This document shows positions 10,701 through 21,015 of a stretch of DNA of 64,000 nt, one piece after another; position 1 is the first letter of the stretch; each line of letters opens with the position of its first letter. Both the position numbers and the translations under genes were made by a program. The notes beneath the pieces were generated by a model. The model did not search any database and had not been told where the DNA came from. It saw only the letters and a program-made list of their open reading frames with translations. The stretch spans positions 231,450,696 through 231,514,695 of the forward strand of contig CM054062.1 in assembly GCA_028641055.1 (NCBI GenBank), written 5' to 3'. The stretch comes from Alopecurus myosuroides (Eukaryota; Streptophyta; Magnoliopsida; Poales; Poaceae).

Positions 10701-13109
10701 TCATGTGAAGTCAGGATGGAAGAGCATGTTTATGGTATGTTATCTTTACTTTGCACTGTGTACCTTGATTTTGATACAAGACTCTTTGGAGCAGCTTTAT
10801 TCTTGTTCTGTATAACTGATTGTTGCGTGGACAATTTTCAGGTTTTTGCAACGGCATCATATGATGATCACAAAAATATTGTACTCTTGGCCTTTGAAAT
10901 TATCGAGAAGATTTTGCGAGATTACTTCCCGTACATTACTGAGACCGAATCGTCGACTTTCACTGATTGTGTGAACTGTCTTATTGCATTTACCAACAGT
11001 AGGTTTAACAAGGATATAAGCCTCAATGCAATTGGTTTTCTTAGATTCTGTGCGGCAAAGCTGGCAGAAGGTGACATTGGATCCTCTTCAAGGCTGAAGG
11101 AAAGTCCATCATCAAACAGCAATGCACTCTCGCCTCATTTGACCAAGGATGGAAAGCAGGAAGGTGCAGTCCATGTCGATAAGGATGACAATATACACTT
11201 CTGGTTTCCTTTATTAGCAGGTAATTATGTGCTCCGCTTGGCTCAAGGGCCTTTCTACTGCTTTCCTTTGAATTATTTTCTAGTAATAATGTGTGGAACC
11301 AACTTTTCAAACCTTGCAGGATTATCTGAACTTACCTTCGACCTTAGACCTGAAATTAGGAAAAGTTCCTTGCAGGTGTTATTTGACACATTAAGAAACC
11401 ATGGCCATCTTTTCTCTCTTCCTTTGTGGGAGAAGGTGTTTGATTCAGTACTTTTCCCAATATTTGACTATGTACGGCATGCTATTGATCCGTCTGGTGG
11501 TTCTTCACAAGGACAAAATGCGGAAAATGATCCTGCAGAACTTGATCAAGATGCTTGGATGTACGAGACATGCACGTTGGCCCTTCAGTTAGTTGTAGAC
11601 CTTTTTGTCAAGTTCTATGACACTGTCAATCCACTTCTGAAGAAAGTTCTTTCGCTCTTGACAAGTTTCATCAAACGTCCCCATCAGAGTCTTGCTGGTA
11701 TAGGCATTGCTGCATTTGTTCGCCTGATGAGCAGTGCTGGATCTGTCTTTGTGGATGAGAAATGGTTAGAGGTTGTGCTATCTTTGAAAGAAGTTACCAC
11801 AGAGACACTTCCTGACTTTTCATATATCTCATCTGGAGCTTATCTTGAAAATGTACCAATAGAAAATGATGGCTCTTCGGATAGGAGAGAGGACGAATCT
11901 CGGCCATCAGAGGATGGTACCGAAGAAAACTCTAGATCAAGGAACTTATATTTTGCAATTGCTGATGCCAAGTGCCGAGCTGCAGTCCAACTCCTACTGA
12001 TTCAGGTCTGTAGTATTATTATTCGAAACCTGATAGTTATTTTTTGCATGCCTCTGGAAGCATATTGTTTTCATCATCTATCCATTTTTCTGGATTCTTG
12101 AAATCTTGTGCTACCACCTTCCCACCTTGGCACGCTGTATGAACTGATTTCTTGATTCAGATTCAACAAGACTTTCTAATGAGAACGACTTATCATTCTT
12201 AGCTTGTTTGACCGAAATGTGCTTAATTTGTCCAAATTTAACTCTAGTTAACATGTCAGTATAGAGAGAGTATGGTTGTTAATTTCATACTACTCCCTCC
12301 GTTCCATATTAGACGTCGGAGGGAGTACCTTTTTGCTCAATGGCCTTATCTGCCATTTTTAAGTTACTAAAGCAAAAAATTTAGTCTCCATTAATTGTAT
12401 TTTGTGCATGTGTTCTGCTCCATCATGTTTCTCATGCAATAGGCTGGTAATTTCAGCATGACCCCTGTTTTAATTACTTCTATTTTTTCACTTTCTGTAG
12501 GCTGTGATGGAGATATATACTATGTACAGAGCTCAGTTGTCGTCACAGAATACAGTAATCCTCTTTGAGGCCTTGCATACAGTTGCCACTCATGCTCACA
12601 AAATAAACAGTGACAATGACCTGCGGACCAAGTTGCAGGAGTTGGGCTCTATGACCCAAATGCAGGACCCGCCGTTATTACGCCTTGAGAATGAGTCGTA
12701 CCAGTTGTGCCTCAGTATCCTCCAGAATATATTCCTGGACAGAGCTCCAGATGAAGGGAGCGTAGAGGTAGAAAGCCACCTTGTTAGCATTTGCAAGGAG
12801 GTCCTTGAGGTGTACTTGAGCACAGCGAGGCCTGCTCACCTTTCAGGTGGTATACAGCCACTGGGCCATTGGCTTATTCCGGTCGGTTCTTCAAAGCGGA
12901 GGGAGCTTGCAGCCAGGGCACCCCTTGTTGTCTCAACCTTGCAAGCTATCAGCGGTCTCGGTGACTCGTCTTTTGAGAAGAACCTCGGCCAGTTCTTCCC
13001 CCTCCTATCTGGTCTCATAAGCTGTGAGCATGGTTCAGGCGAAGTGCAGGTGGCCTTGAGTGATTTGTTTAGCACCTGGGTTGGCCCGCTCGTGCTTCAG
13101 TCCTGTTGA
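1748..13109 (+). CDS. BIG2: BIG2-like ARF guanine-nucleotide exchange factor (Sec7 domain), 11 exons
   Basis: Large ARF-GEF of the plant BIG family, which loads GTP on ARF GTPases at the trans-Golgi network for post-Golgi traffic. Exons inferred from GT-AG borders and frame continuity: 1748-3003, 7126-7443, 7556-7901, 8063-8485, 8560-8846, 9009-9282, 9821-10299, 10413-10734, 10842-11220, 11320-12005, 12501-13109. They sum to 5379 nt, 1792 aa plus stop, close to Arabidopsis BIG2 (about 1790 aa as I recall it). The N-terminal DCB region has [12 protein letters not shown]. The HUS box NYDCD is at residues 512-516. The Sec7 domain begins near residue 641; its FRLPGE motif is at 725-730 with the catalytic glutamate finger E730. 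Met768 in SVIMLNTD is the residue type linked to brefeldin A sensitivity. HDS repeats follow to the C-terminus. No frameshift or internal stop was seen. Paralog choice (BIG1, 2 or 3 clade) is inference from recalled similarity. Confidence 0.93.
5215..5935. repeat. gactagt-rich repeat block in BIG intron 1
   Basis: Both edges (5220-5335 and 5846-5935) are packed with variants of tcgactagt and gactaatc, and both contain an aatcgctcc segment followed by a gtcgac segment in direct orientation. The middle is very GC-rich and includes a short tandem array. The block differs sharply in base composition from the surrounding AT-rich intron, so it is probably an insertion. No clean inverted ends or target-site duplication could be fixed, and the class is unknown. 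Confidence 0.5.
5468..5660. repeat. Minisatellite, about six 31-35 bp units
   Basis: Units begin with variants of tgctctctcccttg and continue with gccgccgcc-type sequence. They start near 5468, 5501, 5534, 5565, 5600 and 5632. The open frames across this array on both strands are Leu/Pro/Ala/Arg-rich products of the repeat and are not considered genes. Confidence 0.75.
6530..6685. mobile_element. hAT-type MITE, 156 bp, with perfect 8-bp TSD
   Basis: The ends are imperfect inverted repeats (cagtggcgga on the left, ttcgccgctg on the right), of the CAGTGGCG type seen in grass hAT-derived MITEs. They are flanked by an exact 8-bp duplication CCTTAAGG at 6522-6529 and 6686-6693. An 8-bp TSD is the length made by hAT transposases. 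No coding capacity. It lies deep in BIG intron 1, away from splice sites. Confidence 0.85.
12291..12328. mobile_element. Internally deleted Stowaway MITE remnant in BIG intron 10
   Basis: A ctccctccgt end and its inverted partner cggagggag are separated by only about a dozen bases and flanked by TA. This is a Tc1/mariner-type Stowaway end pair with nearly all of the inside missing. Confidence 0.7.
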
Positions 13110-13984
13110 TGCTGAGCACCCTGTGATATAGTATACCTCCACATGTAAGTTATTCTTTGTTTCAGTGTTATATCCTCCTGTTACTCCGTTTCCCCCATTT
13201 TGTTGTGTTTACCATTTTAGTTGTGGGAAGTGGTATTGAGCCGAACTAAATCATGTAGATCTTGCCCCCTTCTATGATCTTGGTTTTCCGCATCGGGAAG
13301 AGTGTATGTTACAGATGATTAAATTATATGCCATAGTATAGTTCACCAAGTTATGGAGCAGTTCGGCTTTCCATGTTGTAGTTTCAGCTGTTGAAGCACA
13401 GGCAGCTCTAGCATTGTGCTGAACATTTTGTTGGTTTCCGTTTATCGTCAGATCAATCCTTATGGGAGCCTGAGGATTTGCTCTCACATGACGATCCTAT
13501 ACCAGTTCTCTGAGTTTCCTCTTGTTATGCAGTACAATACCGAGCAGTATTTCGTACCTCGCACATGCCATGTTGTGTAGTGAACTTATCTACCACGTGG
13601 TTTTTTTCCCCCTTTCATTCAAGAAAGATGGTCTACCTTCTGAAGTCTAAACAAAAATCAACATTCCAGGTTGCTAGAAGCATTGTTACATAAATATTTT
13701 TTTACATGACATAAAGCTTTGTTGTCAATTTGTTACTGAGGCTATGACAGAAAGTGTAAGGTTGCACAATGCTGTCATCCACTGCTGTAATCATGACGAT
13801 CAACCATTCATTTGCACCCAACGACACGTAATCTGCTTCTTCATTTTGATGCTGTTCTTCCTTCCATTCCGCTACAGCCTTGGACGTGTGTGATCGCGTT
13901 TACAAGCTTAGTTGTCTGTCACAGCAAGCAAAGGGCTCGTAGACAAATCTGACCATAATGCCGCAGATGTACGGTGCCAATAAC
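13110..13984 (+). other. 3' untranslated and flanking region of the BIG-like gene
   Basis: This follows the BIG stop codon (TGA, 13107-13109). The first few hundred bases are presumably 3' UTR; no unambiguous AATAAA signal was found. The part at 13091-13212 recurs in diverged form further downstream (13985-14605). No other gene was recognised here. Confidence 0.5.
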
Positions 13985-14605
13985 TTGTGTTAGCCCACTC
14001 GTGCTTTAAGCCCATCGACGCCGATTAGCCTGTGACATATAGTATACCTCCAAATGCAAGTTTTCTTTTTGTTGCATGAAAAACTTCCAATCTGTTCATA
14101 ACAACTGTCAGGGCAGTATAAATAACACTAGAGAGGCGCGCCCCTCTCATCGTCCCGCCGGAGCCGGGAAAACCTTGTTGGCAGGGGCGGAGCTAGAGAC
14201 CATCATAGAGTGGTGCTAAGACATGTTAGTTGTGTTGGGCTAATCTGATCTTCATGGTAGCCTGCTTGTTGAAGTAGACAGTCGAAAAGTCGTTGTGCTA
14301 CGGCCACATAGGATCAGCGCACCTGACCAACAACCATCACCGATAAGAGAAGCATAGATCGGAAGGATCAAGCTGAAAACGGAGCCTCCCGCCGGTAAGT
14401 ACCAAGATCCACCGAGTCTCCATGGCCTAAGGCCACGGGAGACTGGGCATATCGGTGGCGGCCGCTGGCAGGAGGCGAGAAGTCCTAGTCGCCTTTTCCT
14501 AAAAGCTTACCTCCAAATGCAAGTTATTCTTGATTTTGGTGTCTTTTTTTTTTGACAATCTATTTCTCTGATACTCCGCGTACTCCACTTTGTTCTGTTT
14601 GCTCC
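13985..14605 (+). repeat. Diverged duplicate of the BIG 3' terminus, split by an insertion
   Basis: The stretch at 13990-14062 matches the end of BIG exon 11 and the start of its 3' UTR (13085-13155): actcgtgctt versus gctcgtgctt, then tatagtatacctcca in both. After an inserted segment, 14508-14603 continues the match to 13137-13212 (cctccaaatgcaagttattc, then tactccg and ctttgttctgtttg-like blocks). The coding part is degraded: the match to the last BIG codons runs into a premature stop. It is a pseudogene tail left by a local duplication. Confidence 0.65.
14063..14507 (-). mobile_element. Retroposed insertion with 18-bp direct repeats (LINE-like, truncated)
   Basis: An insert of about 445 bp is flanked by an exact 18-bp direct repeat (tacctccaaatgcaagtt) at 14045-14062 and 14508-14525. 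The repeat belongs to the duplicated BIG 3' end. Read on the minus strand, the insert ends in an A-rich tract (aacaaaaagaaaa-like). A long TSD with an A-rich end fits a 5'-truncated LINE or other retroposed sequence. No protein domain was recognised. It also holds a cggagctag hAT-like motif near 14185 and a GC-rich palindrome near 14133-14150. Confidence 0.55.
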
Positions 14606-14826
14606 CTCTGTCCCCATTTACATGGTGCCTTAGTTTTACGTGTACTAACTTTAACCATGAATTTGACCAATAATACATGAGAATTATGTCAAATAATTGT
14701 ACCGCTAGAACCTTTAATTGAATACAAATGGAACAATATATTTTTTATAACACATAAGAAACGTTTCATTGATCAAATTGTGGTTACAATTGGACAAAGA
14801 TGCCACATAGATGTGGACGGAGAGAG
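14602..14826. mobile_element. Stowaway-like MITE, about 225 bp, degraded ends
   Basis: The left end ctccctctgtcccc pairs imperfectly with the right end tggacggagagag. The right side is followed by TA; the left TA is changed to TG. AT-rich interior, no coding capacity. Length and ends fit a Stowaway (Tc1/mariner) MITE. Confidence 0.65.
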
Positions 14827-14829
14827 TAT

Positions 14830-16650
14830 CATTTTATTTAGACATGGGAATTTGTCGTGTGCAGCACTAGTATGTAGATCTGGGTATCTAAATTCCCACA
14901 AAAATCGGATGGTCACGAGCGTGTTTCGTTCGTCGACGCGTGTACGCTTCTTCGGTTCGCTATTCCATCATCCCGCGATTGCTTTTCGTCGTGGTGGGCC
15001 GCCCCGTACGTCGCATCGTGCTACCTGTTCGGTTCGAGCCATGGCCGCATGCAGGCAGGTGGGTCAAAGCGGTGGTGGATAGCCACGCCTCCCCCACGCG
15101 CATGACGCGTCCCCACCTGGAAAAATCGAGAATTTCCACAGAGCCATATCCCCACCTCGCATCTCCTTTCTCGCCCCTTCCTCCCGATCGCCGCCGCCCA
15201 CTCTTCCTTACCGCCCCCTTTTGGCATAAGCCGACGCCGGCGACCTCACGTGTCTAGGTTGCGCCTGCTTTCGATGGCCAGGATGTTGAGCACCTCCTGC
15301 CGTCAGCTCCCCGGTCGAGCTCTCCCATGGCAGGCAGCCCGTGCCGCGCATCGGGCGTTGCCCGCTTTCTGTTCGTCCCCGAAGCGCTCCGGGTTCTTCG
15401 GCGCGGATCTCGCTGGGATGACGACCCCGAACCATCAGCTGGTCCACCATGTGGTTGTTGGATGACTAGCCCTGATGCCGCCTGTCGGCTACTCCAGCGC
15501 TTGACGACTAGCCGCCGGCTGCTAGGGATGTGGGAAGCCGGCGTCGCTTGGAAGCGGATATGCCGCCAGCCAGACGACCATCAAGTGCCCAACTGCCCAC
15601 GATGTTGTTAGCGAAGTGGCGAGGCGGAGCACGGCTGCTTCGTCCCGGCTGATCTAGCGTCAAAGCGATTGAGATTGTCGCCTCGACAGCTTGGCCGCCG
15701 TCGCGCTCTGCTTCTTCTTCTTCTTCTTCATCCACGATGGATGTCATTGCGGGCCTTTTTCAGCCTTATCCGTTTTCGGCTCGGCGTCTGGTCGCGCCGG
15801 CCGTGCGCGTCCATCTCAGTTATGTGGCCTCCGTGCTCACCATCCTGTTGTCTGTCTGTCTTCATCAGGTGATGTTCTTATTCCTTTTTTGTGGGTATAT
15901 TCTATTTCTATGCCGGTGTTTTCGTTTCTCTGTTCTTTGGTAGTGTGGCTCCGGTCTGAGCTCCACGTCTCCTTGGTTGACGCTGCCGCTGTGGTTTCTA
16001 TGTACCTGATGGATTCCGGGGAAACAAGATCATTGTCAGACAAAGCATGCCTCACGGTGACGACAGCCATAGCTGGCCACCGTATCAGGTTGCTCCTAGC
16101 TATGACCACCACTGATTGACCTTCATGACAGGTAGTACAGTTCATACTACCCAGAATGATATTTTGTGTGATGCCACTCAATATGTGATTTATTTTCTTA
16201 CAGGTTATGTAAAAGTTGAACTTAAAACAGATGTAGACTGCACGTTCTGTATGTATAGGCATAAGTTATGGACTGAAGAAACAATTGAACAATTTAATGA
16301 ACGACTTTACTACAAATGGTCAATATAATGATAATTGCAGATCATCAAGCTTCCCTAGAATTGTGTTCACGCTTAAGGCTGCTTGGTTGCGTGTTCTGAA
16401 ATTATTGCCAATCAAACATTGCTTGCATCAATTTATATAAGTAACACATGGCTTTCCTATTTGTACCTAGCAGTGGCAGCCTAGCAGTAACATCCTTCAT
16501 GATTATTACAAGATTCGACGAGTGTCGCTCCATATCGCGTTACTTGAAGCATGAAAAACACTTCGTCTTTCACCATGTATGAATAATCCTATCCATGTGC
16601 ATTTCTTTTCTTACAATTCACAAATCTTAGCTTTATGACCGATGTGAGAT
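14830..16650. other. GC-rich, gene-like stretch without a supported gene
   Basis: Between about 14,930 and 15,830 the sequence is GC-rich with clustered CpG, a pyrimidine-rich leader-like part (15,150-15,240) and short open frames on both strands. One plus-strand frame at 15283-15465 starts with a basic, Arg/Ser/Ala-rich peptide that would suit an organelle target signal, but it ends after about 60 codons and no downstream exon could be joined. I recognise no domain. It may be a degraded first exon, a captured gene fragment or a noncoding transcript. Confidence 0.3.
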
Positions 16651-16754
16651 CTCCAACCCTTCGGCAAGTGTGCATTTCTGCTCTTACAGTCGAGTGGAGT
16701 CCTCCCAGTGTGCCCAGTAGAAGCAAGAGTGAGGAGTTGCAGTCATCTTCCCCA

Positions 16755-16822
16755 CTGATGACCACTCAAAAAAAAATCTTTCCCGCTGATGACCACTCGA
16801 AAAAAAAACTTCCCGCTGAATA
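16755..16822. repeat. Tandem duplication, about 36-bp unit
   Basis: Two adjacent copies of a unit containing gatgaccactc, a run of A and ttcccgctga. The A runs differ by a base or two between copies. Confidence 0.7.
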
Positions 16823-17251
16823 ATCATGTAACCAAGTTATAGTTCACTCTCTTTGGAAGAAAGGTGGACAATTAGCGGGAATGTTGAATGTTGATCAGTG
16901 ACATATCAACTGCCGCTATTTGTAATGTTATCTTTGGTATAACAAAGCAAATCATCACCACCGGTATAACGAGTTCTTTAGCTCCCAACCAATAGAGAAT
17001 TGAAATTGAATCATTCTTTTTTTGTAAGGAAAACCTGCATCATGTTATGGTCAGCTTGAACATATAAGGTACTTAAACGACTTTGTGATGTTGGTTACTT
17101 TGGTGATGAGTTACTCCCTATCTCTACATATTCTTTTAATGCAATCCATAAGTGTGTCTACTGCAGATCTACTCTTAACTGAATTACCATTTTTTTTCTC
17201 CCATTTCATACAATTGGATACTTCCTCCGCATTGTTCATACTGATATCCTA

Positions 17252-17378
17252 GTGAGTGCCCCTTATTTGTTGAGCATACTGCAATGTTGGTTCCCTTCTT
17301 GTGGGTTCCCCTTTTCTGTTGAACATACTGCAATGTTGGTTCACTTCTTGTGAGTGTTCTTTCTCCTTCGAGCATACA
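17252..17378. repeat. Tandem repeat, 49-bp unit, about 2.6 copies
   Basis: Units start at 17252, 17301 and 17350 with gtgagtg/gtgggtt and share gcatactgcaatgttggtt. The third copy is partial. Confidence 0.8.
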
Positions 17379-17429
17379 AATTGGTTAAGCTCTTTCCGTT
17401 GCAGAGTCTCGTGTTTTATGGGTACGATA

Positions 17430-17603
17430 CCTTTTGTTGCAGCCATGCACCATAAAGTGGTATTAGTCACATATTTTGTTCCGACAATGAAACTTAGCCG
17501 TACAATGTGTATATAGGACCTTTTGTTGAAGGCGTGCAGCATAGAGTGGTATTAGTCACATTTTTTCCGATAATGAAACGTAGCTGTACAATGTGTATAT
17601 AGG
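17430..17603. repeat. Tandem duplication, 89-bp unit
   Basis: Two copies start at 17430 and 17519 with ccttttgttg; both hold gtggtattagtcaca and end in tacaatgtgtatatagg. The second copy is a few bases shorter. Confidence 0.8.
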
Positions 17604-18415
17604 TTTTTGGTCTACATCATAATTCCTTTAATTTCTCTCTTGTACTCTCATCATGTCCCTTTTTGTGTACCTTTTGCGTCACTTGCTTTATTGGTATTTT
17701 CCGTGTTTATAGTCTGACTTGACATTTAACTGTTCTTCCATGGAGCAGAGGTTGATTTTAATGATGGAGATACTTTCTACCTCTTCAGAAAAAGGTAAAA
17801 TTTCACACTTCAGATACATTTGCTTAATAGGGTAAGTATCAAGCACATGGTAAATTAAATAGGTGGTATGTATGCAATGATCTTTTGATGGCTTAGTAAC
17901 ATACCAAGCTTCAAGAAGATTTCTTCGAGATAAGTTGATGTACTCTGGTCTTCTGGTTTTCATTTATCTTGTTTGCATTTTTTTCAATTCGATTTTCTTA
18001 AGTGTTGGACTTTGTAAATGATACCATAATGATTGAAGATAATATGTTGATGCTTATCGACTAGCTATTTTATCACTATGTTTCTTATACTCAATTATCA
18101 CACTGATTCTTACATGTTTCTTAACTAGGTGTTCATGGTCCATCTACTACCTGATTTGCGTCCATGGACTCTAGGAATTATGGGGAATTGTGCAACGTCC
18201 TTGCAAGATTGTATGGGTTGTTGCTACTATCATTGTATGTGAGTTTCAGTTTATATGTACAATTTCAGAGGTAGTAACAAACTTCACTAGACTGCTTACG
18301 TAATGACAGTTCTTGGTGCAAGAATACTATCAAAGTGAGTCCAGTTTTGGTTTTTATTGAATGTGTATGGTTCTTAGCCTCCAAACATTTTTCAGTGACA
18401 TTTAGATACATATAT

Positions 18416-18559
18416 ATGACACACATTGTGAGCGGCAAGATTGACTGCTATTCATGGATAAGAACACATGGAAATGATGAAACACATATAAATGACACAC
18501 ATCGTGAGCGGCAAGATTGACTACTATTCATGGATGAGAACACATGGAAATGATGAAAG
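18416..18559. repeat. Tandem duplication, 76-bp unit
   Basis: Two copies start at 18416 and 18492 with atgacacaca and share gtgagcggcaagattgact and gaacacatggaaatgatgaa with few mismatches. Confidence 0.8.
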
Positions 18560-18835
18560 GATATCTCTATGTGTACTGTTATGCTAGATTCTTCAGCATG
18601 GCTGTAGTAAGAATTCAAATAAACTTCTTGTTGCCACGGCCGATTAAGAATAGGAAGCTTTTCAACATTTGGTAGTCGTGTGGCGAGGAGTGAAGTTCAC
18701 AATTTTGTTATGTTTAGACTTTTCCCATGAATATACTCTTTTAGAAGTTCTGTCCTTGATTCCTTTAAGTAGTATGTTATATAAATTATGTATATGTTTT
18801 TACTGCTTCTGATCAGAAGTATATACTCCGGTTAA

Positions 18836-18897
18836 GACCAAATAATTGTGTTAGATCTGCCATGGAGACCAAATAAATGTGTTAGATCGGCCATGGG
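18836..18897. repeat. Tandem duplication, 31-bp unit
   Basis: Two copies starting at 18836 and 18867, each gaccaaata followed by tgtgttagatc and gccatgg. Confidence 0.8.
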
Positions 18898-19300
18898 GAA
18901 TTTCAAGTATGCGCGTTGAGGGAAAATAATAATTAGTTATATGCTGAACTGCAAGCTTTATCTCCACGATTGAGGGATGCTTCACTATTTGGTGCTTTGT
19001 TAGGGCAAGTACAATGCGGGCAGTTTAGACGGGCGCTTAAAAAGTCAGATCCCAACCATGCGGAAGCGTGTGACATTAGGAGGACGTATTTTCTTTGCTT
19101 CTCTTGAGCGTCCTACTCTTATGTTTGCATGGCTGCTAAAAAAAGGTCAGGATTTTTTGTGATAACCGTCAAAACAATCGGGAATTCTCCTAGCGCCTCT
19201 ACCTTAGAGGCCGCATTGTACCTGCCCTTACCAAGGGTCCGTAGACAAATATTAACCTCTATGTTGTGCTCTGAATACTTAGATTAGCTACCAACGGTAA

Positions 19301-19343
19301 GACCCCGCATGGGCGCGGCGTGCGCCGCGCCGGCTTTGGCTAG
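19301..19343 (+). mobile_element. Candidate Helitron 3' terminus (hairpin + CTAG)
   Basis: A perfect 9-bp stem (ggcgcggcg / cgccgcgcc) with a 2-nt loop is followed after 8 nt by CTAG at 19340-19343, and the next base is T. A GC hairpin a few bases before CTRR, with T after it, is the Helitron 3' end structure. The element would extend to the left. Its 5' TC end could not be placed, so the size is unknown; the tandem-duplication cluster at 16.7-18.9 kb could lie within it. Confidence 0.6.
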
Positions 19344-19384
19344 TTCCTCATTAAAAAGGGTATGTTACGGATGCTTAGATTGTA

Positions 19385-19596
19385 TTCCCTCTATTCTAAG
19401 AGAACTGAAGTATTAGGGTTGTGTTACGTCAAACAATTTCAAGTTTGATCAAATTTGTTGAAAAATATATTAACATATACAACACCAATTTAGTTTTGCT
19501 ATATTCATCATAAAATATCTTATAATGCTATATAGATTTGACACTAGCATATTTTTCTGTAACATGGTCAGTCGTATCTCTTCGGAACAGAGGGAG
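19385..19596. mobile_element. Stowaway MITE, 212 bp, TA target duplication
   Basis: Ends ttccctctattct and aacagagggag are imperfect inverted repeats, flanked by TA at 19383-19384 and 19597-19598. The interior is AT-rich with the tttgatcaaatttgttg core often seen in grass Stowaway elements. Confidence 0.75.
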
Positions 19597-19599
19597 TAT

Positions 19600-20985
19600 G
19601 CAAAATAATGGTTCATCAGACGGCGACGATCCACAAAGCATGGGTGTTGTATGTGACTCTGTTATGAAGCTTCAGCTCTGTGTTGAATATTTTGTTGATA
19701 TGTTTATTTCCGTTTGGCATTAGAAAATCAGATGTGAATGTCAGGTGACTGATGCATGTAACTAAAATCAACACGAGTAGAAAAATAGAGAAGCATACTT
19801 TTAACATAAAAGGAGAATACACATGCAGCGACCATGGGCAGTCAAAATCCAAAATAAGCAACAGATAAGGTCATGGCTGATAGCCTGATAATACACATTA
19901 CCCACCATTAGTTTAACTACTAACATGTGATGATTATAAGATGCAAATCTACAGCGAAATCAGTGGTACCAGTCCCTATTCCACAAGATATATTGCTAAG
20001 ATAAAATATCCCCTCTCTTCTCCCTGCCTCTTGCTCCTCCTATCTCTTCTCCCTGCATTCCTGCTCTGTTTTTCTTCTCTGTTCTGAACTTCCGTATATG
20101 TTAATGCTAGTGGCTGGTGATCTGCATAACTAGTGGTTTAATTTGCAGTCATACACAGTTGGCTTTTTTCTATGAAACAGTTACTTGATTTGCTATCATA
20201 TAGCCTCTCCATGCTCCATATGCGTTATAAAATTATGAGGAGGGTATTACCCCATAAAAACAAACAGTGGAGAGCTGAAGCTAATTCTAGCACAAGAATG
20301 CCCTCATGATGTATAAGAAGTTGGGTCCTAATACTAGAAGGGGCTGAATATTTTGGCATCTATTGATTTCAAAATCGTAATTGCGCATGAGCATCAATGT
20401 CTTCCATCTAGTGTTCAACATGGGGAGGTGGCCAAATATCTCAATTTCCATTATCAATTAAGAGGCGATTTGGATGGGATAAACTAGAACTGGAATTTTA
20501 ACCATCTTTGAAACCAAGTATAACTACAGCGCAGAAGCTGCGTCGCAGCCACCGGATCGTGGCCAGGGCGGAAGATAATTACATTGATATGCTGTCTCAG
20601 GCCATCAACAAGAAGGCGAACGACCTCGACATGGCCACCATCTCCGAGGACCTCGCTGCGGCCTTCTCGGCGACGGGTTTGTCTGACAACCCGGGGGCGC
20701 CCTGTGAGGACATCCACGCTCTCGTCGCTGTGGCCCTGGCCTGCGGCGCTGACGAAGATGACGCCAAGCCCATCTCGGAGGACGCGGTGCCACCCCGTGC
20801 TCCATGATCGCGCGCTGTTGTCAGGAAACCTGCAGGTCTGGTGGCCACGTCGTTTACCTGCAGCTCTCCTCCCTGCGCTACGCTCCAGCGGCGCCTAGTA
20901 GTGGCCTCTACCTAGATCAACCCCTTGTCTCTGTCTTAGATCGTCGTTCGTCCGTGCCCTGTAATCGGTTTCAATATTGAGAATA
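19600..20985. other. Intergenic; GC-rich coding-like patch at 20.5-20.9 kb
   Basis: Mostly AT-rich with no recognised repeat. At 20511-20807 a plus-strand frame is open and has coding-like composition (MLSQAINKK, then an acidic Asp/Glu/Ala-rich part), but its only ATG codons are internal. It is not joined to any exon, and I recognise no domain. It could be a fragment of a host exon carried by a transposon. Confidence 0.3.
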
Positions 20986-21015
20986 CTAGTTCAATGCCCG
21001 TGCGTTGCAACGGAA
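20986..21015 (-). mobile_element. Candidate Helitron 3' terminus on the minus strand
   Basis: The plus-strand string ctagttcaatgcccgtgcg, followed by the palindrome cgttgcaacg, reads on the minus strand as a short palindrome, then cacgggcattgaa, then CTAG followed by T. This type of end is abundant in grass genomes and fits a Helitron 3' terminus. The element would extend to the right. No matching 5' TC end was identified. Confidence 0.5.

Noticed and set aside
14133..14150. GC-rich palindrome next to ctag as another Helitron end
   Set aside because: The hairpin abuts CTAG directly without the usual spacer, and the arms are imperfect.
15250..16119. Host gene encoding an organelle-targeted protein
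   Set aside because: Only about 60 codons are open, no downstream exon or known domain could be joined, and several unrelated frames are equally open.
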